Source of the DNA: Bradyrhizobium sp.
GTDB lineage: Bacteria > Pseudomonadota > Alphaproteobacteria > Rhizobiales > Xanthobacteraceae
Reading direction: 5' to 3'
DNA length: 32,619 bases
Assembly: GCA_018971675.1 (NCBI GenBank)
Contig: JAGXAF010000011.1
Span: forward strand, 1 to 32,619
The translations under genes and the position numbers were made by a program. Shown piece after piece: positions 1-7,756 of the stretch (position 1 is the stretch's first letter; each line of letters opens with the position of its first letter). The notes under the pieces are model-generated. The model was not told where the DNA came from. It searched no databases and saw only the letters and a program-made list of their open reading frames with translations.

Positions 1-1279
1 AAAACAGCGGTTCCTGAGCCAGTATTTGCAATTGAACGAGCTCCGGCTCGGGCGCGGCGAGCAACGCCGCGCGCGTCTGACGTTGTATGTCGCTGCTAAC
101 CAACCCGTCGTATAGTAGCCATTTTGCGTCATGGGCCATCGATACCGCGAACACGACGATCAGCACGGCAGCGCTGGCGGCGCGGAGACGCGTGAACGGA
201 ACGCACTGAATGGCGGCGGCCACCAGTAGAAGCGCGCCGAATTGCGAGGGACACAGAAAACGTGTTTCGGCTCGGGTGACAGCGCCGTAGATGCCAGCGA
301 TCGCGTAAGGCGCCGCGCCGAGGACAACAATGGTCGTTCCGAGAACGACGAGCAGCATTAGATATCGGATTGAAGTGGGCGATTCCAACAACCACGATGT
401 TTTCAATCTGGAGGTACCGAGCCATGCGAACAACGCGGCCATCGCGAATACCGCAACCAAAGAGGCCTCGAATCCAAGGAATTTGAACCCTTCCGTACGG
501 GCGTAAGATACTGAGGCGACAAGGGCGCGGAGGTGCGACAAGAAGGCGGACTTGATGATGCTGATGTCATGCACCGGTGCATATTGGCCGGCATAGTGGC
601 CACTCTTGGCCATAACGGTGAATCGCAGCACGATGACCGCGGCGATAACAATCCCGAACGGAAACGTTCTTGCGATCCTGGAACGCCATTGTGTGCTCAT
701 GCCGTAAATGCACAGCAACCGTAACGGCTCTACCGCTATAAGCGTTTCCAGCGACAACGAAAAAAATAGGCACACGGGCGCGAACGCCCGAAGCCAGCGC
801 GACGACGAATACATCAGCAGATAAGACAGCAGATAAAAAAACAAAAAGAAATCGTAGACGGCATTTAACGTCAGCCGAATGGCGTAGAATGGACTTAGGT
901 AGAACAGCGCCGCCGTGAGTGCCGCAATGGGCCGCGTTTCAGCGGGACGCAACAAGATTCGATATAGCAATGCGCCATTGAGCAGATGGAAACCGAGCCC
1001 GGCGATCCGTGCGACGACATTAGGCGTATCCTGACCGAGGACGACGAAAAGATCCATCGGGACTGAATATCCGCCGTGCCCACCCGTCCACATCAAGGAG
1101 CTAACGCCAGCGAGGCCCTCAGTCCAAAACACATATTGCACGGTCCAGTCGTCGGCGATTAATCCGCGGGTAAACAAAGCCGGTAGACTGGTGAGAAAAG
1201 CCAGGGCGCCAGCGATCCACACCAAGGAACTGCCAGAACCGTTGATCGGGCGGTCATAGGCCAATTTGATATCGGTCAT
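1..1279 (-). CDS. Multi-pass membrane protein, possibly GT-C type glycosyltransferase (3' end outside window)
   Basis: An uninterrupted minus-strand frame runs from the ATG at 1279 to the left edge (426 codons, no stop). The ORF track missed it and lists only frame shadows here. The product begins MTDIKLAYDRP and has many hydrophobic segments, for example SLVWIAGALAFLTSLPALF, FFLFFYLLSYLLMY and YLMLLVVLGTTIVVL. After the first membrane segment comes LIADDWTVQYVF. An acidic pair in the first external loop is typical of GT-C glycosyltransferases and related polyprenyl-sugar-dependent enzymes, so a sugar-transfer role is possible but inferred. Codon use is unlike the neighbours, with frequent TTG, CTA, TTA, GTA and ATA, which suggests transferred DNA. 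I see no strong ribosome binding site before the ATG. The reading frame is secure; the function is not. Confidence 0.75.
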   Translation of the reverse strand, partial: MTDIKLAYDRPINGSGSSLVWIAGALAFLTSLPALFTRGLIADDWTVQYVFWTEGLAGVSSLMWTGGHGGYSVPMDLFVVLGQDTPNVVARIAGLGFHLLNGALLYRILLRPAETRPIAALTAALFYLSPFYAIRLTLNAVYDFFLFFYLLSYLLMYSSSRWLRAFAPVCLFFSLSLETLIAVEPLRLLCIYGMSTQWRSRIARTFPFGIVIAAVIVLRFTVMAKSGHYAGQYAPVHDISIIKSAFLSHLRALVASVSYARTEGFKFLGFEASLVAVFAMAALFAWLGTSRLKTSWLLESPTSIRYLMLLVVLGTTIVVLGAAPYAIAGIYGAVTRAETRFLCPSQFGALLLVAAAIQCVPFTRLRAASAAVLIVVFAVSMAHDAKWLLYDGLVSSDIQRQTRAALLAAPEPELVQLQILAQEPLF

Positions 1280-1300
1280 GTAGCGAGCGCCATATTTCGA

Positions 1301-1678
1301 TCAGGGGTTGAGATAATGGTCCAGCTGTGTTGTCGTGAATTCTACCGCGATTTCGTGCTGGACATGGCGTGGTCTCCGGTCCGGCGCTCCAACGCCAGAT
1401 GATTCGAGGTTGATCACCTCAAAGACGACGCTACCTTCAATTTCGACCAACCCTGCGACGGGACCGATGGTTAAGCCATAACCGCTCCGATCCGAAACGA
1501 CAAGCAGTGACGAAGTCGTGTGCCGTATGTATTCCCGACCAGGCTTTTCGTCTTGGTTCGGCTTGTTGGTTGCAGCCTCAGATGCGATGCGACGGGTCGT
1601 CTGAAGGCTGGTCCTATTGGCTTGGCGTTCTGGCGGCGCCAGTGATATGTACACGCATCCCAAGGGGAGGACGGACAT
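1301..1678 (-). other. Doubtful ORF or gene remnant in the 1280-1676 gap
   Basis: This stretch holds no gene I am sure of. One minus-strand frame is open through it. The track extends it to 1804, but that part is antisense to the secreted-protein gene. From an ATG at 1678 it would give 125 residues ending QLDHYLNP. Its second half (LLVVSDRSGYGLTIGPVAGLVEIEGSVVFEV) reads like a folded beta-rich protein, while the first half does not. The stop lies 22 bases before the membrane-protein start, which would suit an operon. I do not recognise the family. It could be the decayed end of a gene whose start was lost, or chance. Confidence 0.2.
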
Positions 1679-1994
1679 GAGAGTTTTCTGCGCAGCGCTG
1701 ATCGTCGCTTCGTTGATTGGGCCTGTTTTCGCCCAGGACGACCACGTCCCGCGATACGGCGAAAAGCCGAAAGAGAAATCGCAGACGGAAATCAACGCGG
1801 ACAAGGCTGCTGCGAGAGCCTACCAGAATTCACTCGAGAATATCCCCGACCAGGGGCCCGTCGATCCCTGGAGCAATGCGCGCAGCACCGACGCGCCCAG
1901 GAACTCCGCCAAGCCCGCGGCCAAACCCGCCGCCAAATCGGCCGCCAAGGCTGCGCCGCACAAGGCGCCGAAAGCTGGCAACACTGCTGACTAG
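1677..1994 (+). CDS. Small secreted protein with Lys/Ala/Pro-rich tail
   Basis: The product is 105 residues starting MRVFCAALIVASLIGPVFAQDD, a clear Sec signal peptide with a likely cleavage after VFA. The start is the ATG at 1677, not the upstream one used in the track, because GGGGAGGA sits just before it and the signal peptide begins there. The mature part has a charged segment (EKPKEKSQTEINADKAAARAY), then IPDQGPVDPWSNARSTDAP, then a low-complexity tail of PAAKPAAKSAAKAAPHKAPK. The tail resembles histone-H1-like or cell-wall-interacting basic tails, but no function can be assigned. Small proteins with an NIPD...DPW...RSTDAP segment are, as I recall, common in Bradyrhizobium. The location is periplasmic or envelope. 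Confidence 0.75.
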   Translation: MRVFCAALIVASLIGPVFAQDDHVPRYGEKPKEKSQTEINADKAAARAYQNSLENIPDQGPVDPWSNARSTDAPRNSAKPAAKPAAKSAAKAAPHKAPKAGNTAD

Positions 1995-2016
1995 CGGCCG
2001 TCAGCGGGCCGCTTTG
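1993..2016 (+). terminator. Candidate intrinsic terminator after small secreted protein
   Basis: AGCGGCC and GGCCGCT form a perfect 7-bp stem with a 7-base loop and overlap the TAG stop codon. Only a short T run (CTTTGTG) follows, so it may be a weak terminator. Confidence 0.35.
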
Positions 2017-2081
2017 TGACGGCTCGGCCTTTATTCATTCCCGTGCCTGATGCGCTCCGTCACCCACGTGACCGCTCCGGT

Positions 2082-2390
2082 TCACACCTCCCGGGTGTCA
2101 AACAGGATCATATCGGCGCCGCCGGTCGCGAATTTCTGCACATCGGTCGCCGCTACTTTGCCTTCGGCGCTGCCGAATGCGGCCTGCACCGCGGCCACGC
2201 TGTCGAACGTCAGTATCGCGATCAAATGAAAAGCAGATGGGCCGGCCGGGGTCTCGACGGGTCCGTTGCTGACTTCATATCTTCGCAAGCCCGGTATCTT
2301 TTTTGCGAGCGGAACATGCATCTCGTAATAGTGCTTGTCGAAAGCAGCAGTATCCTTCGGCGTCTTGTACATTACCATGAGTTGCGCCAT
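2082..2390 (-). CDS. EthD family protein
   Basis: The product is 102 residues starting MAQLMVMYKTPKDTAAFDKHYYEMHVPLAKKIPGLRRYEVSNG. The pattern (short beta strand, F.KHY...H.PLAKK.PGL) is that of EthD-domain ferredoxin-fold (dimeric alpha-beta barrel) proteins. The family was named after a gene in the ethyl tert-butyl ether degradation cluster, and most members have no known reaction. I chose this start over the track's (five residues earlier) because GGAGGG lies about seven bases before it. The gene stands alone, and its neighbours suggest no pathway. It is cytoplasmic, with no signal peptide. Confidence 0.85.
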   Translation of the reverse strand: MAQLMVMYKTPKDTAAFDKHYYEMHVPLAKKIPGLRRYEVSNGPVETPAGPSAFHLIAILTFDSVAAVQAAFGSAEGKVAATDVQKFATGGADMILFDTREV

Positions 2391-2578
2391 CGCGACCCTC
2401 CACATGGCTTCGGATTAACCGCTGCTGTCAGCTTTCAATCGCACCTGCGGCCTGTCAAGTAACAATACAAGGACAGACTGCGCAGATTGATTCCATTCAA
2501 GTCGTCGCCGCGCTGAAGGGGGATGGATGCGCGGATCAAGCCAGCGTATGACGCTACCGATATTGGAGGGCTTTCGCA

Positions 2579-3397
2579 TTGTTCTTTTTTCTCTCCAAGA
2601 TCGTCGGCCCGTGGCTGCTACCGACCAATTTCCTGATTGGGGCTGGCCTGCTCGGCGTAGCGTTGCTGGCCACGCGATATGCGCGCGCCGGACGCCGGCT
2701 GATGGTCTTCGCCATCCTGATGTTCGCGATCGCGGGTTTTTCGCCGTTGGGCAATTGGTTGCTCTATCCGCTGGAGCAGCGATTTCCACCGTGGAACGCC
2801 GGGCGCGGCGCGCCTTACGGCATTATCGTGCTGGGAGGGTCGATCGATGCCGATCTTTCGGCGGCGCGTGGCGGCGCCGTGGTCCGGAACGCGGCCGATC
2901 GCATCATCGCCGCTGCGGCGCTGGCGCGTCGATATCCGGATGCTCACGTCATCTTCTCCGGCGGCAGCGGGAATCTGATTTCGAACGACGCCCGGGAGGC
3001 TGACTATGCCGGCGCTTTATTTGAAAGCCTCGGTGTGGACAAGGCGCGGCTCACGATGGAGCGGCGCTCGCGTAACACCCAGGAGAACGCCGAGTTTTCC
3101 AAGGCACTTGCAGCGACGACAAGCGGCGAGCGCTGGCTGCTGGTGACGTCGGCCTATCATATGCCGCGCTCGATCGGCCTGTTTCGCAAGGCCGGCTTTG
3201 CGGTCGAAGCCTATCCGGTGGATTGGCGGGTTGGCGGTCGCAGCGACCTCTTTGCGTTCAAAACCGTCGCGGGCGAGGGGCTCGGTGATACCGACATCGG
3301 CCTGCGCGAATGGATCGGGCTCTTGGCCTATTGGCTGACCGGCAAGATCGACGAGCCGTTCCCGGGACCGACGACGAACCAGGGCATCAAGCGGTAA
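2579..3397 (+). CDS. YdcF/ElyC-like DUF218 membrane protein
   Basis: The product is 272 residues. The start codon is TTG at 2579, supported by GGAGGG eight bases upstream. Two N-terminal membrane segments (about residues 3-30 and 40-60) precede a soluble DUF218 domain that opens with YGIIVLGGSI. It carries the family's acidic and arginine motifs: VIFSGGSGN, the E.RSRNTQENAEFSK segment, and LVTSAYHMPRSIGLFRKAGF. E. coli ElyC and YdcF are the best-known relatives; ElyC affects envelope integrity through undecaprenyl-phosphate metabolism. The domain most likely faces the periplasm. Its exact role here is not known. It is convergent with the RND gene, with a 6-bp gap. Confidence 0.88.
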   Translation: MFFFLSKIVGPWLLPTNFLIGAGLLGVALLATRYARAGRRLMVFAILMFAIAGFSPLGNWLLYPLEQRFPPWNAGRGAPYGIIVLGGSIDADLSAARGGAVVRNAADRIIAAAALARRYPDAHVIFSGGSGNLISNDAREADYAGALFESLGVDKARLTMERRSRNTQENAEFSKALAATTSGERWLLVTSAYHMPRSIGLFRKAGFAVEAYPVDWRVGGRSDLFAFKTVAGEGLGDTDIGLREWIGLLAYWLTGKIDEPFPGPTTNQGIKR

Positions 3398-3403
3398 ATT
3401 GGG

Positions 3404-6400
3404 TCAGGAGCGCATTTCCGGCGATGCGCTGCGCCGCCGCGCCCGCATGCTCCAATGCCGGAAACGGTCGAGATAGAGATAGACCACCGGCGTGGTGTAC
3501 AGGGTCAGGATTTGGCTCAACACCAGCCCGCCGATGATCGTAATACCGAGCGGCTGGCGGAACTCACTGCCTTCGCCCATCCCGACGATCAGCGGCACCG
3601 CGCCGAGCAGCGACGCCATGGTGGTCATCATGATCGGCCGGAATCGCAGCAGGCAGGCTTCGTAAATCGCCTCCGCCGGCGACAGGCCGCGCCCGCGCTC
3701 GGCATCGAGCGCGAAGTCGATCATCATGATGGCGTTTTTCTTCACGATCCCGATCAGAAGGATCACTCCGATCATGCCGATGATGTCGAACTGGGTGTGA
3801 AATAGCATCAAGGCCAGCACCGCGCCTACGCCCGCCGAGGGCAGGGTGGACAGGATCGTCAGCGGATGGACAAAGCTCTCATAGAGCATGCCGAGAGAGA
3901 TGTAGATCGTGGCGAACGCCGCGAGAATGAGAAACGGTTCGCTGCTGATCGATTGCTGGAAAATCTTGGCGACGCCCTGGAAAGAGCCGCGGATCGTCGA
4001 GGGCACTCCGATCCGGCCCATGGTCGCCTCGATCGCCGCGACCGCCGTGCTGAGCGATATGCCCAGCGGCAGATTGAACGAGATGGTGTTGGCGACCAGA
4101 CCATCCTGGTGGTTGACGACCAGCGCTGTGCGGCCTTGTCCGAAGGCGGCGACGCTCGACAGCGGGATCATCGTCTCCTGGCTGGTGCTGACCGCGGTGC
4201 CGGTCGAGGCCGCCACCTTGCCGGTGGCGCCGATCGAGTTGGTGGCCTGATTGCGCACTGCGCTGGCCGCGACCGAACTCGCTGACGTGGTCTGCGCCGA
4301 AGAGGCGATCGTTCCCGCCACGGCATTGGTCGTCTGCGAACCGCTGGCGGGCCTGGCCGAGGTACTGACATGGACATCCCGCAACGTCTGCGGGTCCTGC
4401 CAGTATTCCGGCGCCACTTCCATGACCACGTGGTATTGGTTGCGCGCCACGTAGATGGTTGAGACCTGCCGCTGGCCGAATGCGTCATAGAGCGTATTGT
4501 CGATCTGGCTGACGCTGATGCCGAGGCGTGCTGCGGTATCGCGGTCGATAGTCACCCCGGCTTGAAGCCCCTTGTCCTGCTGGTCGCTGCTGACGTCGGC
4601 GAGCGTCGGCACGCCCTGCAGCGCGGCGACGATCTTCGGCGTCCATTCATCCAGCTCCTCGAAGGTCGATCCTTGCAGCGTGTACTGGTATTGCGCACTG
4701 CCCGTGCGTCCGCCGGGGCCGAGATCGCCGACCGACTGCAGAAACAGGGTAGCGCCCGGCACCGCCGCGAGTTCGCCGCGCAACTGGCCGATCACCTGAT
4801 CGGCGGTCAAATCGCGCTGCCGACGCGGCTTTAGGGAAACGAACACGGTGCCGGTGTTGGTCGAGCCGCCGCCGGGGCCCACACCTCCGCCGGTAAAACC
4901 GACCGCGACGTTGACAGCCGGATTCTTCCGGACGATGTCCACGAGCTGCGTAAGCTTCTTCTGCATCAGTTGAAACGAGATACTCTGATCGGCCTGGATC
5001 GAGCCGATCAGCAATCCCGTATCCTGTTGCGGAATAAACCCCTTCGGAACGGTAGCGTAGAGGTAAAAGTTCAGGCCGAGCACGGCCCCCAATACCAGCA
5101 TTACCAGGCCGGGATGACGCAACGCCACGGTAAGCGTGCGCCGATAGAAGCCAAGCCAGGCCTCGAACACGCGCTCGCACGCGCGATAGATCCGTCCGCG
5201 TCGCCGCCCGCGCTCTACCCGCAGCAGCCTGGCGCACATCATCGGTGTCGTCGTCAGCGAAATTACCAGAGAGATCACGATGGCAACGGCAATGGTCATG
5301 GAGAATTCACGGAATAGCCTGCCGACCAGACCGCTCATCAGCAGGATCGGGACAAATACCGCGATCAGCGACACGCTCATCGAAAGCACTGTGAAACCGA
5401 CCTCGCGCGATCCCAAAAGGGCGGCCTGCAGCGGCGTCTCTCCCGCATCCAGGTGACGGGTGATGTTTTCCAGCACCACGATGGTGTCATCGACCACGAA
5501 TCCGGTCGCGACCGTGAGCGCCATCAGAGAGAAAATGTTCAGGCTGTATCCGAGCAGGTACATCACCGCGAATGTCGCGATCAGCGACACCGATACCGTC
5601 ACCACCGGGACCAGCGTCGCCCTCGCGCTGCGCAGAAACGCGAACACGACGAGAATGACCAGGGCAACGGCAATGATCAGCGTGATTTCGACATCGAACA
5701 GCGAGGCTCTGATCGTGGTCGATCGGTCGATCGCGAGGTTGATGTCGATCGCCGGCGACACCGAAGCCCGTAATAGCGGCATCAACGCCTTCACGCGGTC
5801 GACCATCTTGATAATGTTGGCGCCCGGCTGGCGATACACGATCATCATGACCGCGCGTTTGCCGTTGGAAAGGCCGAGCGTGTGCAAGTTCTCCACGGAA
5901 TCAAGCACCTCGCCGACGTCGGTCAGGCGCACTGCGGCGCCATTGCGATAGGCAACCACCAGTGATTTGTAGTCGACAGCCCTGAGAGCCTGATCATTGG
6001 AGTAGACCTGGTAGCGCTGTGCGCCAACGTCGATGCCGCCCTTGGGGCTGTGTGCGTTGGCGCTGCCGAGCGCGGCGCGAACGTCTTCGAGGCCAATGCC
6101 GTATTTGTAGAGCGCCTGCGGCGCGAGCTCGACCCGAACAGCAGGCAGCGATCCGCCGCTGACGCTCACCTCACCGACGCCTTCGACCTGCGACAGCTTC
6201 TGCGCCAGCACGGTGGAAGCTGCGTCATACAGTTCAGCGGGAGGCAGGGTGTCCGATGTCAGCGTATAGATCAGGATCGGCGCCGAAGCGGGGTTGAACT
6301 TGCGGTAGGTGGGATTGCTCCGCAGCGAGGTCGGCAGGTCGGCGCGCGAGGCATTGATCGCCGCCTGCACATCGCGCGCCGCGCCGTTGATGTCGCGATT

Positions 6401-6691
6401 GATGCTGAATTGCAGGTTGACACGCGCGGATCCGAGCGAACTCGACGACGTTATCTCGTTGACATCGGCAATCCGGCCGAGGTGACGCTCCAGCGGGCTG
6501 GCGACGGTGGTCGCGACATCAGCCGGACTCGCGCCCGGCAATGTCGCATGCACCGAAATGGTGGGGATATCGACATCGGGCAGCGGCGAAACCGGCAGCT
6601 TGAAAAAGGCAACGGTACCGGCGGCAACCAGCCCGAACGTCAGCAACGTGGTGGCGACTGGCCGACGGATGAACGGGCTTGACGGACTCAT
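3404..6691 (-). CDS. RND efflux pump inner-membrane subunit, MdtB/MdtC-like
   Basis: The product is 1095 residues, a proton-driven exporter of the HAE-1/AcrB class. The usual layout is visible: an N-terminal membrane helix (PFIRRPVATTLLTFGLVAAG), a porter domain, a first membrane bundle with the proton-relay pair D401-D402 in GFVVDDTIVVLENI, a second porter domain and a second bundle with lysines K984-K985 in GIVKKNAIMMIDFA. The porter motif SPLPDVDIPTISV matches MdtB/MdtC. The protein is about 60 residues longer than usual because of a Ser/Thr/Ala/Gln-rich insertion at about residues 778-838. No membrane-fusion adaptor or outer-membrane channel gene lies beside it; upstream is a divergent DUF169 gene. 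It must therefore borrow partners or work in a complex encoded elsewhere. The substrate is unknown. Confidence 0.95.
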   Translation of the reverse strand: MSPSSPFIRRPVATTLLTFGLVAAGTVAFFKLPVSPLPDVDIPTISVHATLPGASPADVATTVASPLERHLGRIADVNEITSSSSLGSARVNLQFSINRDINGAARDVQAAINASRADLPTSLRSNPTYRKFNPASAPILIYTLTSDTLPPAELYDAASTVLAQKLSQVEGVGEVSVSGGSLPAVRVELAPQALYKYGIGLEDVRAALGSANAHSPKGGIDVGAQRYQVYSNDQALRAVDYKSLVVAYRNGAAVRLTDVGEVLDSVENLHTLGLSNGKRAVMMIVYRQPGANIIKMVDRVKALMPLLRASVSPAIDINLAIDRSTTIRASLFDVEITLIIAVALVILVVFAFLRSARATLVPVVTVSVSLIATFAVMYLLGYSLNIFSLMALTVATGFVVDDTIVVLENITRHLDAGETPLQAALLGSREVGFTVLSMSVSLIAVFVPILLMSGLVGRLFREFSMTIAVAIVISLVISLTTTPMMCARLLRVERGRRRGRIYRACERVFEAWLGFYRRTLTVALRHPGLVMLVLGAVLGLNFYLYATVPKGFIPQQDTGLLIGSIQADQSISFQLMQKKLTQLVDIVRKNPAVNVAVGFTGGGVGPGGGSTNTGTVFVSLKPRRQRDLTADQVIGQLRGELAAVPGATLFLQSVGDLGPGGRTGSAQYQYTLQGSTFEELDEWTPKIVAALQGVPTLADVSSDQQDKGLQAGVTIDRDTAARLGISVSQIDNTLYDAFGQRQVSTIYVARNQYHVVMEVAPEYWQDPQTLRDVHVSTSARPASGSQTTNAVAGTIASSAQTTSASSVAASAVRNQATNSIGATGKVAASTGTAVSTSQETMIPLSSVAAFGQGRTALVVNHQDGLVANTISFNLPLGISLSTAVAAIEATMGRIGVPSTIRGSFQGVAKIFQQSISSEPFLILAAFATIYISLGMLYESFVHPLTILSTLPSAGVGAVLALMLFHTQFDIIGMIGVILLIGIVKKNAIMMIDFALDAERGRGLSPAEAIYEACLLRFRPIMMTTMASLLGAVPLIVGMGEGSEFRQPLGITIIGGLVLSQILTLYTTPVVYLYLDRFRHWSMRARRRSASPEMRS

Positions 6692-6842
6692 GCGTGAACT
6701 TTGACCTCGCGCACCTTATACGCCGCTGTCATCTGGTCCGTCCAACCGTTAGAACCGCCGAGACGGCTGTCGCAACTGCGGCCTAATCCGGCTAGGATTG
6801 TGGTAAAGCGCCGTAAGGCTGACCCCCTTGGGAACCTGCGCC

Positions 6843-7628
6843 ATGCAACAGCAAATGCCGTCGGAACAGCTCGATACGGCTGGACTGGTGACCGACCTGA
6901 ACACCCTGCTGCGGTTGAAGACGACAGTGATCGGGATGAAGATGTTCGCCCGCGCCGAGGAGATGGCCGCGATCCCGAAAATCCGACGTCCGAGCGCGGT
7001 CCACACCACCGACCAGATCGTCAGCATGGCTTCGCGACTGGGCTGGACGGTCGGCATCACCGCGGACGATCTGGTCGGTTCGCAGTGCCGCGCCGTGATC
7101 GGCCTCGCGCCGCAGGACGAGCAGTGGCTCAAGGGCGAGTCCTATGTCGGGGTCTGGCATGGCACGGCTGAGGATGCGCGCAAGCGCCAGGAGGCGCTGG
7201 ATGTGGTTCCGTTCGGACAGTATCAGGCGCTGGCGGTGAGCCCGCTGTCCAGTGGCCGGCTCAATCCGCCGGACATCTGTCTCGTCTACGCAACGCCCGG
7301 CCAGATGATCATCCTGATCAACGGCCTGCAATATACCGGTTACAGGAAATTCGAGTGGAGCGTGGTCGGCGAAACCGCATGCGCGGATTCCTGGGGACGG
7401 GCGTTGAAGACCGGCGAGCCTTCGCTCTCGCTGCCTTGCTTTGCCGAACGGCGTTATGGTGGCGTGCCGGATGAGGAGATGCTGATGGCCCTGCCGCCTT
7501 CGCATCTCGCCAAGGCGATTGTCGGCATGAAGCAGCTCGCCAAGAACGGCCTGCGATATCCGATCGCGCCCTATGGCATCCAGAACGACGTGCGCGCCGG
7601 CATGGGCGCATCGTACGGCAAGAAATAG
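6843..7628 (+). CDS. DUF169 family protein
   Basis: The product is 261 residues starting MQQQMPSEQLDTAGLVTDLNTLLRLKTTVIGMKMF. The track starts at a TTG five codons earlier, and I prefer the ATG at 6843. Signs of the DUF169 family are the opening L.L...VIGMKMF segment, the cysteine in DDLVGSQCRAVIGLAP, the central P.DICLVYATPGQMIILI, and C.ADSWGRAL near residue 185. DUF169 proteins have conserved cysteines and are sometimes encoded near redox or metal genes, but no biochemical function is established. It is cytoplasmic and monocistronic. It is divergent from the RND pump gene, with about 150 bp between their starts for both promoters. Confidence 0.8.
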   Translation: MQQQMPSEQLDTAGLVTDLNTLLRLKTTVIGMKMFARAEEMAAIPKIRRPSAVHTTDQIVSMASRLGWTVGITADDLVGSQCRAVIGLAPQDEQWLKGESYVGVWHGTAEDARKRQEALDVVPFGQYQALAVSPLSSGRLNPPDICLVYATPGQMIILINGLQYTGYRKFEWSVVGETACADSWGRALKTGEPSLSLPCFAERRYGGVPDEEMLMALPPSHLAKAIVGMKQLAKNGLRYPIAPYGIQNDVRAGMGASYGKK

Positions 7629-7652
7629 CTATTGCGGAATTGGCTTTAAACC

Positions 7653-7732
7653 GTCATTGCGAGGAGCGCAGCGACGAAGCAATCCAGGGCCGCACGTGAA
7701 GCCCTGGATTGCTTCGCTACGCTCGCAATGAC
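7653..7732. repeat. Dispersed palindromic repeat, family 1, copy 1
   Basis: An 80-bp imperfect inverted repeat. GTCATTGCGAGGAGCGCAGCGACGAAGCAATCCAGG is matched in reverse by CCTGGATTGCTTCGCTACGCTCGCAATGAC. It would form a long hairpin in RNA or single-stranded DNA. It lies between the DUF169 stop and the next start. A second copy lies at 22430-22507. It is REP/MITE-like and has no coding capacity; it may act as a weak terminator or mRNA end. Confidence 0.85.
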
Positions 7733-7756
7733 AGGGAAATCTTAAGGGATCGATTG

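Noticed and set aside
2519-2552. GGATGGATGCGCGGATCAAGCCAGCG, like part of a Bradyrhizobium repeat
   Set aside because: It is too short and imperfect to call a third repeat family from a single copy in this window.
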